Part shown: piece after piece, positions 27,615 through 36,557 of the stretch | How the letters are laid out: every line of letters begins with the position of its first letter | Position numbering within the stretch: the first letter of the stretch is position 1 | Source: Streptomyces graminofaciens | GTDB lineage: Bacteria > Actinomycetota > Actinomycetes > Streptomycetales > Streptomycetaceae | NCBI RefSeq assembly: GCF_030294945.1 | Contig: NZ_AP018448.1 | Coordinates: 10,140,501-10,204,500, forward strand | Direction: 5' to 3' | DNA: 64,000 bases | Translations under genes and position numbers: made by a program | Notes under the pieces: generated by a model | What the model saw: the letters and a program-made list of their open reading frames with translations, nothing else | The model's database searches: none | What the model was told of the DNA's origin: nothing

Positions 27615-30600
27615 TTACAGGGCGCCCGGCGGACGCGTCGGCTGCCGGCCACCGGCGGGTTGCGAGGGTGCCTCTGATCCGGTGGGACCGATGATGATCA
27701 GTGCCGTTCCCGCTTCCACCTGGGCGCCCGGCCTGGTGAGGATCTTGTGGATCACTCCGTTCGTGGGGGAATGGACCCGTGACTCCATCTTCATGGCCTC
27801 CAGGGTGAGGAGGGGCTGGCCCGTGGTGACCTCCTCGCCGGGGGTGACGTTCAGTTGCCATACCGAGGCGGCGAACTCGGCCTCGATCAGATGACCGCCG
27901 GGCGGGACGTCCAGCTCCGCCGGCGGAGCCGGGGGCGTGGTCGTCTCCTGCGCGCGGGTGAACTCGCCCGAGGTCTCCCAGGCGGCCCGTTCCGCCGCGA
28001 AGGCGGTCTGTTGGCGGGTCCTGAACCGGGCTATGGAGTCGGCGTGTTCGGCGAGGAACGTCTCGTACTCGGCCAGGGAGAAGACCCCCTCCTCCACGCG
28101 CGGTACGAAGCGGCCCGAGATGATGTCCGCCCGCAGGGCCGGCAACTCGTCCGCTTCCACCGGATACCACTTGATCCGGTCGAAGAATCGGAGCAGCCAC
28201 GGCGAGCCCGGCTCGAACGCGCCGCGCTGCTGCCAGCCGGACCAGACCTGGGTCGTACGGCCGACGAACTGGTAGCCGCCGGGGCCTTCCATGCCGTAGA
28301 CGCAGAGGTACGCGCCGCCGATGCCGACCGAGTTCTCGGCCGTCCAGGTCCGCGCCGGGTTGTACTTCGTCGTCACCAGGCGGTGCCGGGGGTCCAGCGG
28401 GGTGGCCACCGGGGCGCCCAGGTATACGTCGCCGAGGCCCAGGACCAGGTACTCCGCGGCGAAGACCGTGTCGTAGACGTCGGCCACCGAGTCGAGGCCG
28501 TTGACGCGGCGGATGAACTCGATGTTCCACGGACACCAGGGCGCGTCGTCGCGTACGCCCGCCATGTAGCGGGCGATGGCCTCGCGGGTCGCCGGGTCGT
28601 CCCAGGAGAGGGGGAGGTGGATCGTGCGGGAGGGGACGGTCAGTTCGCCCGTCGGGGGGAGGGTCGTCGCGATCTGCCGTACCACCGTGAGGAGTTCGGG
28701 CTGGGGCAGTGCCGTCGGGTTCGTCTGGATCTGTAGTGAGCGGATGCCGGGGGTCAGGTCGGTGATGCCGTCCAGGCCCGCTTCCGCCACCGCCTCCATC
28801 AGGGCGTGGACCCGCATGCGCAGCGCCAGGTCCAGCTGCATCGGGCCGAATTCGATCAGTAGGTTGTCGTCGCCGCTGCGGCGGTAGGTGATGTCGCCGT
28901 CGCGGGCCAGTATGCCGCCGTCGACGATCGGGGGGCGGGGTGAGCCGTCGTCCGCCACCGGGGCGAAGCGGACCGTGTCGCCGGGGCGGAGCTGGCCCAG
29001 CTTCCAGCGTTCGCCCGTCGGGACCGTCGCCGGGCAGACGAAGCCGCCCAGGGAGGGGCCGTCGGGGCCGAGCAGTACCGGCATGTCGCCCGTGTAGTCG
29101 ACGGCACCCACCGAGTACGGGGTGTCGTGGATGTTGGACGGGTGCAGGCCCGCCTCGCCGCCGTCGGAGCGGGCCCAGCGGGGCTTCGGCCCGACCAGGC
29201 GTACCCCCGTACGGGCCGAGTTGAAGTGGACCTTCCAGTCGGCCGCGTAGAACTCGTGGATGTCCTCCTCGGTGAAGAACTCCGGTGCCGCGTGCGGGCC
29301 TTCGAGGGCGGCCACCTGCCAGGAGGAGGTGAAGGAAGGGCGGTCGGACGGTGGTACCGGGGCGCCTTGCACCGCTGATCCGCCGTGCAGGACGTCTCCG
29401 GTGCGCAGGGCCCGGCCGCCGTGTCCGCCGAAGCGGCCCAGGGTGAAGGTGGCCGCGCTGCCGAGGAAGGGCGGGACGTCCAGGCCGCCGCCCGCGAAGA
29501 GGACGTACGTGCGCAGGCCGTGTTCCGTGGGGGCGCCGACGGCGAGTACGGCTCCGGCGGGGACTGTCGTCGGCTCCCACTGCGGGATCGGGGAGCCGTC
29601 GACCGTCACGGGGGCCGGGGCGCCCGTGACGCAGACCGTCGTGGCGTGGGTGAAGCGCAGGGAGGGGCCCTGCAGGGTGCATTCGAGGCCCGGGGCGCCT
29701 TCGGCGTTGCCCAGGGCTCGGTTGCCGAGGCGGAAGGAGAGGTCGTCCATCGGGCCGCAGGGCGGGACGCCCACCTGCCAGTGGCCGGTGCGGCCGGGCC
29801 AGTCCTGCACGGTGGTGAGGATGCCGCCGGAGACGACCTCGATACGGGGCGTGGGGTCGGTGAGGGTCGCGAGGGTCGCGGTGGAGTGCCCGGCCCGGTG
29901 GAAGCCGGGGTCGTCGAGGGCCGCCCGGACCAGGCCCAGGTTGGTCTCGATCCCGTCGATCCGGGTCCTGGCCAGCGCCTCGTCGAGCCGGCGCAGCGCG
30001 TGCGCACGGTCGGAGCCGTACGCGATCACCTTCGCCAACAGTGGGTCGTACGAGGTCGTCACCTCGGTGCCCGCCTCCACCCAGCCGTCCACGCGGACGC
30101 CCCGTGGGAACTCGACCCGGGTCAACAGGCCCGCGCTCGGGCGGTGTTCGCGTGAGGGGTCCTCGGCGTAGACCCGGGCCTCCACCGCGTGGCCGCGGGG
30201 CGGGCCGGGGTCGCGTACGACATCGGCGTCGCCGCGGGCGAGGCGCAGCATCCAGGCGACGAGGTCGACGCCGTAGATCTCCTCGGTGACCGGATGCTCC
30301 ACCTGGAGGCGGGTGTTGACCTCCAGGAAGTACGCCTCCTCGCGGGCGGCGTCGTACACGAACTCGACGGTTCCGGCGGAGCGGTAGGCGACGCTCGCGC
30401 ACAGGTCACGGGCAGCGGCGGTGATCTGCTCGCGTACGTGGGTGGGGAGGCCGGGGGCGGGGGCCTCCTCCACCACCTTCTGGTTGCGGCGTTGGAGGGA
30501 GCAGTCACGGTCGCCGAAGGTGATCACGTTGCCCTTGCCGTCGCCGAAGACCTGTACCTCGACGTGGCGGGCGCGTTCGACCAGGCGTTCCAGGAAGACC

Positions 30601-31187
30601 CCGGCGGAGGCGAAGGACGCGGTGGCGACGCGCTGTACGCGCTCCCAGGCGTCCGTCAGTTCATCGGCGGAGCGACATGCCGACATCCCGATACCGCCTC
30701 CGCCGCCGGTGGCCTTGAGCATCATCGGATAGCCGAGGGCGGAGGCCCGGTCGAGCGCCTCGTCGAGGGAGGACAGGAGGCCCGTGCCGGGGAGGAGGGG
30801 GACGCCCGCTGCTTCCGCCGCCGCGCGTGCGGTGTGCTTGGCGCCGAACAGCTCCAGCTGGTCGGGGGTCGGGCCGACGAACACGATGTCGGCGTCGGCG
30901 CAGCGACGGGCGAAGCCCGCGTCCTCGGAGAGGAAGCCGTAACCGGGGTGGATGGCGCCCGCGCCGGTGTCCTTCGCCGCCTTCAGGACCAGGTCCGCGT
31001 CGAGGTACGACTCCTTCGCGGGCGCCGGACCGAGCCGTACGGCCGTGTCGGCGAGCCGGACGTGGGGCGCCGAGCGGTCGGGGTCGGAGTACACCGCGAC
31101 CGTCCGCAGGCCCAGTTCGCGGGCGGTGCGGATGATGCGGGCCGCTATCTCGCCCCTGTTGGCCACCAGCACGGTGTCGAAGGTCAT
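27615..31187 (-). CDS. biotin-dependent urea/guanidine carboxylase
   Basis: A 1190-residue enzyme: biotin carboxylase ATP-grasp domains 1-450 (VLVANRGEIAARIIR; KATGGGGGIGMS; FLEVNTRLQVEHPVTEE), a KipI/KipA-type carboxyltransferase about 470-1080, and a biotinyl domain at the end with Lys in LEAMKMES. This is the urea carboxylase (urea amidolyase) architecture. Many such enzymes encoded beside two DUF1989 proteins are now known to prefer guanidine, giving carboxyguanidine. The context here favours guanidine, but residues that set specificity were not aligned. Its ATG overlaps the stop of the preceding gene by 4 bases, indicating translational coupling. Confidence 0.93.
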   Translation of the reverse strand: MTFDTVLVANRGEIAARIIRTARELGLRTVAVYSDPDRSAPHVRLADTAVRLGPAPAKESYLDADLVLKAAKDTGAGAIHPGYGFLSEDAGFARRCADADIVFVGPTPDQLELFGAKHTARAAAEAAGVPLLPGTGLLSSLDEALDRASALGYPMMLKATGGGGGIGMSACRSADELTDAWERVQRVATASFASAGVFLERLVERARHVEVQVFGDGKGNVITFGDRDCSLQRRNQKVVEEAPAPGLPTHVREQITAAARDLCASVAYRSAGTVEFVYDAAREEAYFLEVNTRLQVEHPVTEEIYGVDLVAWMLRLARGDADVVRDPGPPRGHAVEARVYAEDPSREHRPSAGLLTRVEFPRGVRVDGWVEAGTEVTTSYDPLLAKVIAYGSDRAHALRRLDEALARTRIDGIETNLGLVRAALDDPGFHRAGHSTATLATLTDPTPRIEVVSGGILTTVQDWPGRTGHWQVGVPPCGPMDDLSFRLGNRALGNAEGAPGLECTLQGPSLRFTHATTVCVTGAPAPVTVDGSPIPQWEPTTVPAGAVLAVGAPTEHGLRTYVLFAGGGLDVPPFLGSAATFTLGRFGGHGGRALRTGDVLHGGSAVQGAPVPPSDRPSFTSSWQVAALEGPHAAPEFFTEEDIHEFYAADWKVHFNSARTGVRLVGPKPRWARSDGGEAGLHPSNIHDTPYSVGAVDYTGDMPVLLGPDGPSLGGFVCPATVPTGERWKLGQLRPGDTVRFAPVADDGSPRPPIVDGGILARDGDITYRRSGDDNLLIEFGPMQLDLALRMRVHALMEAVAEAGLDGITDLTPGIRSLQIQTNPTALPQPELLTVVRQIATTLPPTGELTVPSRTIHLPLSWDDPATREAIARYMAGVRDDAPWCPWNIEFIRRVNGLDSVADVYDTVFAAEYLVLGLGDVYLGAPVATPLDPRHRLVTTKYNPARTWTAENSVGIGGAYLCVYGMEGPGGYQFVGRTTQVWSGWQQRGAFEPGSPWLLRFFDRIKWYPVEADELPALRADIISGRFVPRVEEGVFSLAEYETFLAEHADSIARFRTRQQTAFAAERAAWETSGEFTRAQETTTPPAPPAELDVPPGGHLIEAEFAASVWQLNVTPGEEVTTGQPLLTLEAMKMESRVHSPTNGVIHKILTRPGAQVEAGTALIIIGPTGSEAPSQPAGGRQPTRPPGAL

Positions 31188-31879
31188 GTGCCGGCCGCCT
31201 CGGTGATCGTCATTCGCACCGCCGTCGGGTCGAAGCCGTTGCAGGGGTTGTTGATCTGGGGGCAGTTGGAGACCAGGACGAGTACGTCGCGTTCGGCGCG
31301 CAGGGTCAGGGAGAGGCCCGGGGCGGAGATGCCGTCGACGATGCCGAGGGTGCCGTCCTTCTCGACCGGCACGTTCATGTACCAGTTGATGTTCGAGACG
31401 AGGTCACGCTTGCCGAGGCCGTGTTTGGCGCCCTCCGCGAGGAAGTTGTCGACGCAGGCGTGCTGCGACCAGGTGTGGTGGCCGTAGCGGAGTGAGTTCG
31501 ACTCCTTGGAGCAGGCGCCGCCGACCGTGTCGTGGCGGCCGACGTCGTCGGCGGTCACCGTCATCAGCGGTGTGTGTTCGTTGGACATCAGCACGCTGCC
31601 CGTGGTGAGGAAGATGCCGCCCTGGGCGTGGATCGTGTCGGGCGCGCTGTAGCGGACGGAGGTGTCGTGGGCGTCGTAGAGGAGGAAGTCCACGGCCTGG
31701 TTGCCGTGCAGGTCGGTGATGGTGAGTGTCTCGCCGGTGTGCACGACGGCGGACCAGGGGGCTCGGGCGGGGACGACGGTTGTGCGTTCGGGTGTGCCGG
31801 ACGCGGTGTCGGTGTCCGTGTTGCCGGTGTCCGTGTTGCCGGTGTCCGTGCCGGTGTTCGTGCCTGTGTTCGTGCTCAT
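31184..31879 (-). CDS. urea carboxylase-associated protein, DUF1989 (probable carboxyguanidine deiminase subunit)
   Basis: A 231-residue DUF1989 protein. Core segments include HGNQAVDFLLYDAHDTSVRY, GSVLMSNEHTPLMTVTADD and NINWYMNVPVEKDG. A cysteine in VGGACSKESN is a candidate metal or catalytic residue. In characterised systems two such paralogues form a heteromeric deiminase turning carboxyguanidine into allophanate. The N-terminal 30 residues are a low-complexity Thr/Asn/Gly/Asp run encoded by a GTGTCC-rich tandem repeat (about 31803-31875), so length may vary between strains. Start and stop overlap both neighbours by 4 bases. Confidence 0.88.
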   Translation of the reverse strand: MSTNTGTNTGTDTGNTDTGNTDTDTASGTPERTTVVPARAPWSAVVHTGETLTITDLHGNQAVDFLLYDAHDTSVRYSAPDTIHAQGGIFLTTGSVLMSNEHTPLMTVTADDVGRHDTVGGACSKESNSLRYGHHTWSQHACVDNFLAEGAKHGLGKRDLVSNINWYMNVPVEKDGTLGIVDGISAPGLSLTLRAERDVLVLVSNCPQINNPCNGFDPTAVRMTITEAAGT

Positions 31880-32700
31880 GCGGACCCCCTCGCGGTGAGG
31901 AACTCGGCGGTGTTGAGGAAGGCCCTGCGGCCCTCGGGTGTCGCGTCCCACAGCGGGTCCCCGGGGGCTGTCGGGGCCGAGCGCCAGGCGAGCACCTCCA
32001 GGGCGGTGCTGATGTACTCCGGGCGCGGGTCGGCCGGGTGGGGCACGTTGGCGATCAGTACGGTCACCGCCTGCTCGGTGCGCAGGGTCACGCTCGCGCC
32101 GGGGCCGGCGGAGCCGGTGAAGTCGAGGGTGCCGTCGTCGCCCACTCGTACGCCCTGGAAGAACGAGAGCGAGGGCGGGAGGTCGCGGGGTTCGAGGCCG
32201 TTCTTGGCCGCCGCGAGCTTGAACAGCTCCCGGCCGGCCGGTGACTTCGACTGCGGGGCGCCGTCTCCGTAGCGGTCGGTGTTGCGTACGAGAGTCGAGG
32301 TGCCGCACAGCGCGTCGTGGTGGCCCGAGGTGTCGGCGACCACCGAGGCGAGGACGCGGCCTTGGTCGGACAGGAGCAGGACGCCCTCGCCGAGGTAGGC
32401 GTTCCACTGGACCTTGACCGTGTCCGCGACGTTCAGACGTTCCCAGGGGCGGTCGGTGACGTGGAGGAGGACATGGGCGCAGGCGTCGCCGTACGGGTCG
32501 GTGAGGCGCAGGTCTGTGCCGCGGGCCAGCGTCCGGTGCGTGTAGTTGCCGCCCGCGACGGTTTCCGCCCAGGTCAGGTGGGTCGCCTCGGGGGGTGGGT
32601 CCGGCCAGTCGGCCGCCGGGACCACGGGCATGGTCTCGGCGTGGGTGCCCTCCTGGGCGCGGGCGTGGTTGCGTGCTCCGTATGTGGTCTCTGTCGCCAT
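31876..32700 (-). CDS. urea carboxylase-associated protein, DUF1989 (first gene of operon)
   Basis: A 274-residue DUF1989 paralogue, the probable second subunit of the deiminase. Conserved segments are DPYGDACAHVLLHVTDRPWE, LYxGEGVLLLSDQGR-like text and HHDALCGTSTLVRNTDRYGD, with a Cys placed as in its partner. ATG 32700 has GGAGG 8 bases upstream. It heads the operon DUF1989-DUF1989-carboxylase-allophanate hydrolase. Its start lies 25 bases from a perfect palindrome, leaving no room for a guanidine riboswitch. Confidence 0.88.
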   Translation of the reverse strand: MATETTYGARNHARAQEGTHAETMPVVPAADWPDPPPEATHLTWAETVAGGNYTHRTLARGTDLRLTDPYGDACAHVLLHVTDRPWERLNVADTVKVQWNAYLGEGVLLLSDQGRVLASVVADTSGHHDALCGTSTLVRNTDRYGDGAPQSKSPAGRELFKLAAAKNGLEPRDLPPSLSFFQGVRVGDDGTLDFTGSAGPGASVTLRTEQAVTVLIANVPHPADPRPEYISTALEVLAWRSAPTAPGDPLWDATPEGRRAFLNTAEFLTARGSA

Positions 32701-32725
32701 CGCGGGACCTCCGGGTGCGGCGCTT

Positions 32726-32747
32726 ATTTCTGTCGTGCGACAGAAAT
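32726..32747. promoter_or_regulatory. TetR-type operator of the guanidine/urea operon
   Basis: ATTTCTGTCG-TG-CGACAGAAAT is a perfect 22-bp palindrome. On the minus strand a TAATTT, possibly the -10, overlaps its upstream edge. The same site with one changed base and an identical TTAGGG flank precedes the permease gene at 44352. Confidence 0.75.
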
Positions 32748-32816
32748 TAGGGGTGGGGCGAGTCCGGAGTGTGTCTCGGGGGTTGCTGAGGGGTTACCGG
32801 GGGCTCACTGGGGGCT

Positions 32817-32869
32817 CCCTGGGGTCTGTCGTCGCGCGGCGGACGGGAATTCGACGACAGGCCCCAGGG
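32817..32869. repeat. long imperfect inverted repeat upstream of tetR
   Basis: 18-base arms (32817-32834 and 32852-32869) pair with one G-T position around a 17-base loop. Both arms contain the CTGTCG core also seen in the nearby operator. It could be a second regulator site, an attenuator or a repeat element. Apart from this and the operator, the 308-base gap before tetR shows no gene. Confidence 0.45.
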
Positions 32870-33008
32870 GTGCCGCCAGGGGTGTTCGCCCCCACCGCCC
32901 TTACCCATTCCCGTCCCTGGGAACTGCACCTCCAGACCCCGCGGGGCGCGAGGCCTAGCCCGGCCCACTGCCCGAGCCGCGCACCCCCTGTGTGCGAGGA
33001 TCGAACGC

Positions 33009-33635
33009 ATGGGAAGTACTGGTGGGCGGCGCGTCGGGCGGCCCCGGGCCGCGCACCGGGCCGAGAGCGGGCTGACTCCGCGTGAGGAACTGCTGGCCGT
33101 CGCGGCGGAGTTGTTCACCACACGGGGGTACGCGGCCACCACCACCCGGACCGTCGCCGAGCGGGCCGGTATGCGGCAGGCGTCCATGTACCACTACGTG
33201 TCCGGCAAGGAGGAGCTGCTCGCCGAGCTGCTGGAGTCGACGGTCACGCCGTCGCTCGCGTACGCCCGGGAGCTGCTCGCCCAGGACACCGTCCCTGCCG
33301 AGCGGCGGCTGTGGGAGCTGTGCCGAGCCGATGTGGAGCTGCTCTGCGGCGGGCCGCACAACCTCGGCGGGCTCTACCTCCTGCCCGAGGTGCGCACCGA
33401 ACGCTTCGCGGGTTTCCACGCCGTACGGACCGAACTGAAGGACGCGTACCGGCAGTTGCTCGCCGGAACGGCCGCGGGCGGGGCGCTCGCCAAGAGTGAG
33501 CTGGATCTGCGGACCGATCTTGTCTTCGGGCTGATCGAAGGTGTCATCCTCGTGCGTCGCTCCGACCCCGAGCGGCCCGTCTCCGTGTTCGCCGAGGCCA
33601 CGGCCGACGCCGCATTGCGTATCGCCGGAGTCTGA
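33009..33635 (+). CDS. TetR-family regulator, likely of guanidine/urea genes
   Basis: A 208-residue protein with an N-terminal TetR helix-turn-helix (REELLAVAAELFTTRGYAAT; MRQASMYHYVSGKEELLAEL) and an all-helical C-terminal ligand domain. It diverges from the DUF1989 operon. The operator at 32726 and its copy near the permease are the obvious targets, so it probably represses degradation and uptake genes until an inducer appears. The inducer is unknown; guanidine, urea or allophanate are natural guesses. Confidence 0.85.
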   Translation: MGSTGGRRVGRPRAAHRAESGLTPREELLAVAAELFTTRGYAATTTRTVAERAGMRQASMYHYVSGKEELLAELLESTVTPSLAYARELLAQDTVPAERRLWELCRADVELLCGGPHNLGGLYLLPEVRTERFAGFHAVRTELKDAYRQLLAGTAAGGALAKSELDLRTDLVFGLIEGVILVRRSDPERPVSVFAEATADAALRIAGV

Positions 33636-33636
33636 C

Positions 33637-33660
33637 CCCGGGCGGTCGGGGTCGCCCGGG
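33637..33660 (+). terminator. terminator after tetR
   Basis: CCCGGGCG pairs with CGCCCGGG around an 8-base loop, overlapping the region just after the stop codon. Confidence 0.6.
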
Positions 33661-34087
33661 CTGTCTGGGCCGTACGGGCCGTACGGGCTGTCTGCGCCGT
33701 ACGGGCCTCTCCAGGGGCTCGAAGTCGGCCCTCCTGGCGGCGTTTCACCACCTCTTCACGGCGCTTCACCGTGTCAGGACGCGCCTTTTCGTACGCCCGT
33801 ACGCAATGACGCACCGTGTGCGAATGGCGACCGAGCGTGTAAATGACCAGAGCGTACTCCTGTCGCGAGGGCGATTTCAGGTGCTTGCTGAATATGACAC
33901 AGCGATGATCCGGTCGGACTAAGCTCGCCCGCAGCGCACCGAGTTGAGGTGTATTCGTGCGCTTGTTCAAAAAAATACCGAAGATCCAGTTTGAATCCCG
34001 AATAAACCCCCGGCAAGTCGCCACAACACCCCGCAACACCCTTCAACTCCCCTGACCTACCGTCGAATCCGTCTTTAGAGGGCATAC
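33661..34087. other. intergenic region before the conservon
   Basis: The region begins with about four copies of GCCGTACGGG-like text (33667-33706). The second half is clearly more A/T-rich than its surroundings, with a run of seven A at 33969-33975, and probably holds the conservon promoter. No confident gene was seen apart from a possible 32-codon leader. Confidence 0.6.
33957..34055 (+). CDS. possible 32-residue leader peptide
   Basis: A GTG start with GAGGTG 6 bases upstream opens a 32-codon frame beginning VRLFKKIPKIQFES and ending 32 bases before the conservon gene. The peptide is basic. Its codon third positions are much more A/T-rich than in neighbouring genes, which argues against a long-established gene. 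It may be a leader or chance. Confidence 0.25.
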   Translation: MRLFKKIPKIQFESRINPRQVATTPRNTLQLP

Positions 34088-35731
34088 ATGGTGAGTGTTC
34101 AATCGCCTCCCGGTGGCCGTGAACTTCCCTACGCGCGCGTACTGCTACTGCCGGCGATACTGATGGCCGCGGTGACCGGGACCGCCGTCGCCCTGGTGAC
34201 GGGGTCGGCCCGGCTCGCCGTCGGCTTGTGCGGAGCCGTCGCGACACTCCTGGTGATCGCTGTCGCGGCCGTCGCGGTGCGCCGTGGGCGCGTGATCCGT
34301 GACCTGCGTGACGAGCAGACCCGGCGGAACGCCCACCTCGAACAGCGCATCGCCGCCCACGAGCAGGAGTTCACCCGGCTCAACAAGGAGATCTTGCCCA
34401 CCGCCCTGCACCGGCTGCGCGCCGGTGGAGAATCCCCCTCAGAGGTGATTCGCGTCGTCATCGACGGTGACGCGGAGTGGCACGAACTTCCTGAGCCCCA
34501 GCGCGACTTGGTGCGCAGCGTGCTCGACATCGTCGACCGCGAGGAGGCGCTGCGCGACTCCGCCCAGCGGTCCTTCGTCAACATCGCCCGCCGGGTCCAG
34601 GCGATCGTCCACCAGCAGAACAAGGAACTCCGGGAGATGGAGGAGGACCACGGGCGCAACCCCGAGGTCTTCGACGACCTGCTGCGCATCGACCACGGCA
34701 CCGCGCTGATCGGCCGGCTCGCCGACTCCATCGCCGTCCTCGGCGGCAGCCGCCCGGGCCGTGTGTGGCCCCGCCCCGTCCCGCTGTACAGCTGCCTGCG
34801 CGGCGCGATGTCCCGCATCCTGGAGTACCGCCGCATCGAGCTCCACTCGATCGCCAAGGTCAACGTCAACGGCGTCTCCGTCGAACCGGTCATCCACGCC
34901 TGCGCCGAACTCCTCGACAACGCCACGCGCTACTCGCCGCCCCACACCAAGGTGCACATCACCGCCGTGGAGGTGCAGACCGGCATCGCCATCGAGATCG
35001 AGGACGGCGGCATCAGCCTCAGCGAGGAGTCCCGCGCCAAGGTCGAGGACATGCTCGCCAAGGCGCAGGCGGGCGAGGACATGCAGGACATGGGCGACAG
35101 CCCGCGCCTCGGCCTCGCCGTCGTGGGCCGGCTGTCGACGATGTACAAGATGCAGATCTCGCTCCGGCCGTCCGCCTACGGCGGCGTCCGCGCGGTGGTC
35201 GTCGTACCGCGCGACATGCTCACCGAGGAGGCCGCCCCCGGCCTCGCCCACGGCATCGGCGCCACCGCCGTGCCGACCATGGACACCGGTGGCGTAGAGG
35301 GCCCCAACCGCAAGCCCAAGCGCCGCCGCCCGACCACCGGTCCGCGGATCCCGAGCTCCGCGGAGGACACGGGCCAGGGCAGCATGGACGACGACGTTCC
35401 CGTCGTCACCGAGTGGACCGCCAACGGCCTGCCGCAGCGCCGCAGCCGGATGACGATCCCGCTCAGCCAGCGGTACGCCGAGGCCGCTGCCGCGGAGGCC
35501 GCCGCCGAAGCCGCGATGGCCGCCGCCCCCGTCTGGCAGCCCGAGCCCGAGCCGAAGAAGGAACTGCCGCCGCCCGGTATGTGGGTCGAGGCGTTCATGG
35601 AGGGGCTCAAGCGTGATCCGGACCCCAATGCCTTCACCACCGACCCGGACGACCCCACGGCGTCCACCGCCTTCACCGTGAACAACGAGTCGGCCCGCAC
35701 CGAGGCCGACGACGAGGGGGACCTCAAGTGA
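34088..35731 (+). CDS. rarA: conservon sensor-like ATPase CvnA (RarA-like)
   Basis: A 547-residue protein with two N-terminal membrane segments (about 15-65), a helical linker and a histidine-kinase-type ATP-binding domain (about 215-370). HACAELLDNATRYSPPHTKV is the N box, and the G box is degenerate. No phospho-acceptor His box is obvious, as in other CvnA proteins, so it may act as an ATP-dependent switch. A long acidic, Pro-rich tail follows. In S. coelicolor the cvn9 set (rarA-rarE, with a CYP157 P450) affects aerial mycelium and antibiotic production. The stop overlaps the next start by 4 bases. Confidence 0.88.
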   Translation: MVSVQSPPGGRELPYARVLLLPAILMAAVTGTAVALVTGSARLAVGLCGAVATLLVIAVAAVAVRRGRVIRDLRDEQTRRNAHLEQRIAAHEQEFTRLNKEILPTALHRLRAGGESPSEVIRVVIDGDAEWHELPEPQRDLVRSVLDIVDREEALRDSAQRSFVNIARRVQAIVHQQNKELREMEEDHGRNPEVFDDLLRIDHGTALIGRLADSIAVLGGSRPGRVWPRPVPLYSCLRGAMSRILEYRRIELHSIAKVNVNGVSVEPVIHACAELLDNATRYSPPHTKVHITAVEVQTGIAIEIEDGGISLSEESRAKVEDMLAKAQAGEDMQDMGDSPRLGLAVVGRLSTMYKMQISLRPSAYGGVRAVVVVPRDMLTEEAAPGLAHGIGATAVPTMDTGGVEGPNRKPKRRRPTTGPRIPSSAEDTGQGSMDDDVPVVTEWTANGLPQRRSRMTIPLSQRYAEAAAAEAAAEAAMAAAPVWQPEPEPKKELPPPGMWVEAFMEGLKRDPDPNAFTTDPDDPTASTAFTVNNESARTEADDEGDLK

Positions 35732-36135
35732 TCCAGCAGCGAGCCAACTTCGACTGGATGCTCAAGGATCTGGCAGACGGCGTACCAGGCATCCAGCAGA
35801 TCGTCGTGCTCTCCGCCGACGGCCTGCGCATCGCCCGCTACGGCGGTGATGTGGACGCCGCCGACCGGGTCGCCGCGGCCTGCGCGGGCCTGCAGAGCCT
35901 GGCCGGGGCCGTCGCCAGCGAGATCCCGAACAGCGACGGCGAGATGCGGATGGTCATCATCCAGATCAACGGCGGCTACTTCTACCTGATGGCCGCCGGC
36001 TCCAACGCCTACCTCGCGGTCCTCGCCAACGAGATCGCAGAGCCCGGCCTGATGAGCAACCGCATGCGCGACCTCGTCGACAGAATCGGCTCCCACCTGA
36101 CAAGTCCGCCGCGGCGGAACGGGCAGACCGTATGA
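35728..36135 (+). CDS. rarB: conservon roadblock/LC7 protein CvnB
   Basis: A 135-residue Roadblock/LC7-domain protein (LADGVPGIQQIVVLSADGLR; QINGGYFYLMAAGSNAYLAV). Related proteins such as MglB regulate small GTPases, so it probably acts on the CvnD GTPase. It overlaps both neighbours by 4 bases, indicating translational coupling. Confidence 0.92.
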   Translation: MIQQRANFDWMLKDLADGVPGIQQIVVLSADGLRIARYGGDVDAADRVAAACAGLQSLAGAVASEIPNSDGEMRMVIIQINGGYFYLMAAGSNAYLAVLANEIAEPGLMSNRMRDLVDRIGSHLTSPPRRNGQTV

Positions 36136-36557
36136 CGCCTCCGCAACGCCAGCGGCGCTTCCCCAAACAGGCAGCGCCTCGGCCCGAGCCGCCCATGGAG
36201 CCCCAGGAGGGGGACGGGCAGCACGGCACCGAGGACAAACCCCCCGAGCGGCTGTACATCCTCACCGGAGAGGACGGCGAACGGGCCGCGATCGACCTCG
36301 TGACGTTGATCGTGGCGCGTGCCGATCCGCCGCCCTCCGCCGCTCCGGAGCAGTCGGCACTGCTCCGGATCTGCCAGGCCCCCCTGTCCGTGGCCGAGAT
36401 CTCGGCCTATCTCAACCTGCCGATCAGCGTGGTGACCGTCCTGCTCACCGAGCTGCTGACGGCCGAATTGGTACAGGCACGCGCACCGGTCGTACGGCAG
36501 GCGCGGGCCGACCGTTCCCTCCTCGAAGCGGTGATGCATGGACTTCAAAAGCTCTGA
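36132..36557 (+). CDS. rarC: conservon DUF742 protein CvnC
   Basis: A 141-residue DUF742 protein. After a charged N-terminus it contains RLYILTGEDGERAAIDLVTL and a winged-helix-like part (LSVAEISAYLNLPISVVTVL). Its role in the conservon complex is not settled; it may link CvnA with CvnD. Its end overlaps cvnD by 20 bases. Confidence 0.9.
   Translation: MTPPQRQRRFPKQAAPRPEPPMEPQEGDGQHGTEDKPPERLYILTGEDGERAAIDLVTLIVARADPPPSAAPEQSALLRICQAPLSVAEISAYLNLPISVVTVLLTELLTAELVQARAPVVRQARADRSLLEAVMHGLQKL

Noticed and set aside
32..33000. CRISPR arrays, tRNA or rRNA genes
   Set aside because: No evenly spaced repeats with unique spacers and no tRNA-like cloverleaf or rRNA sequence were recognised here or in the rest of the window.
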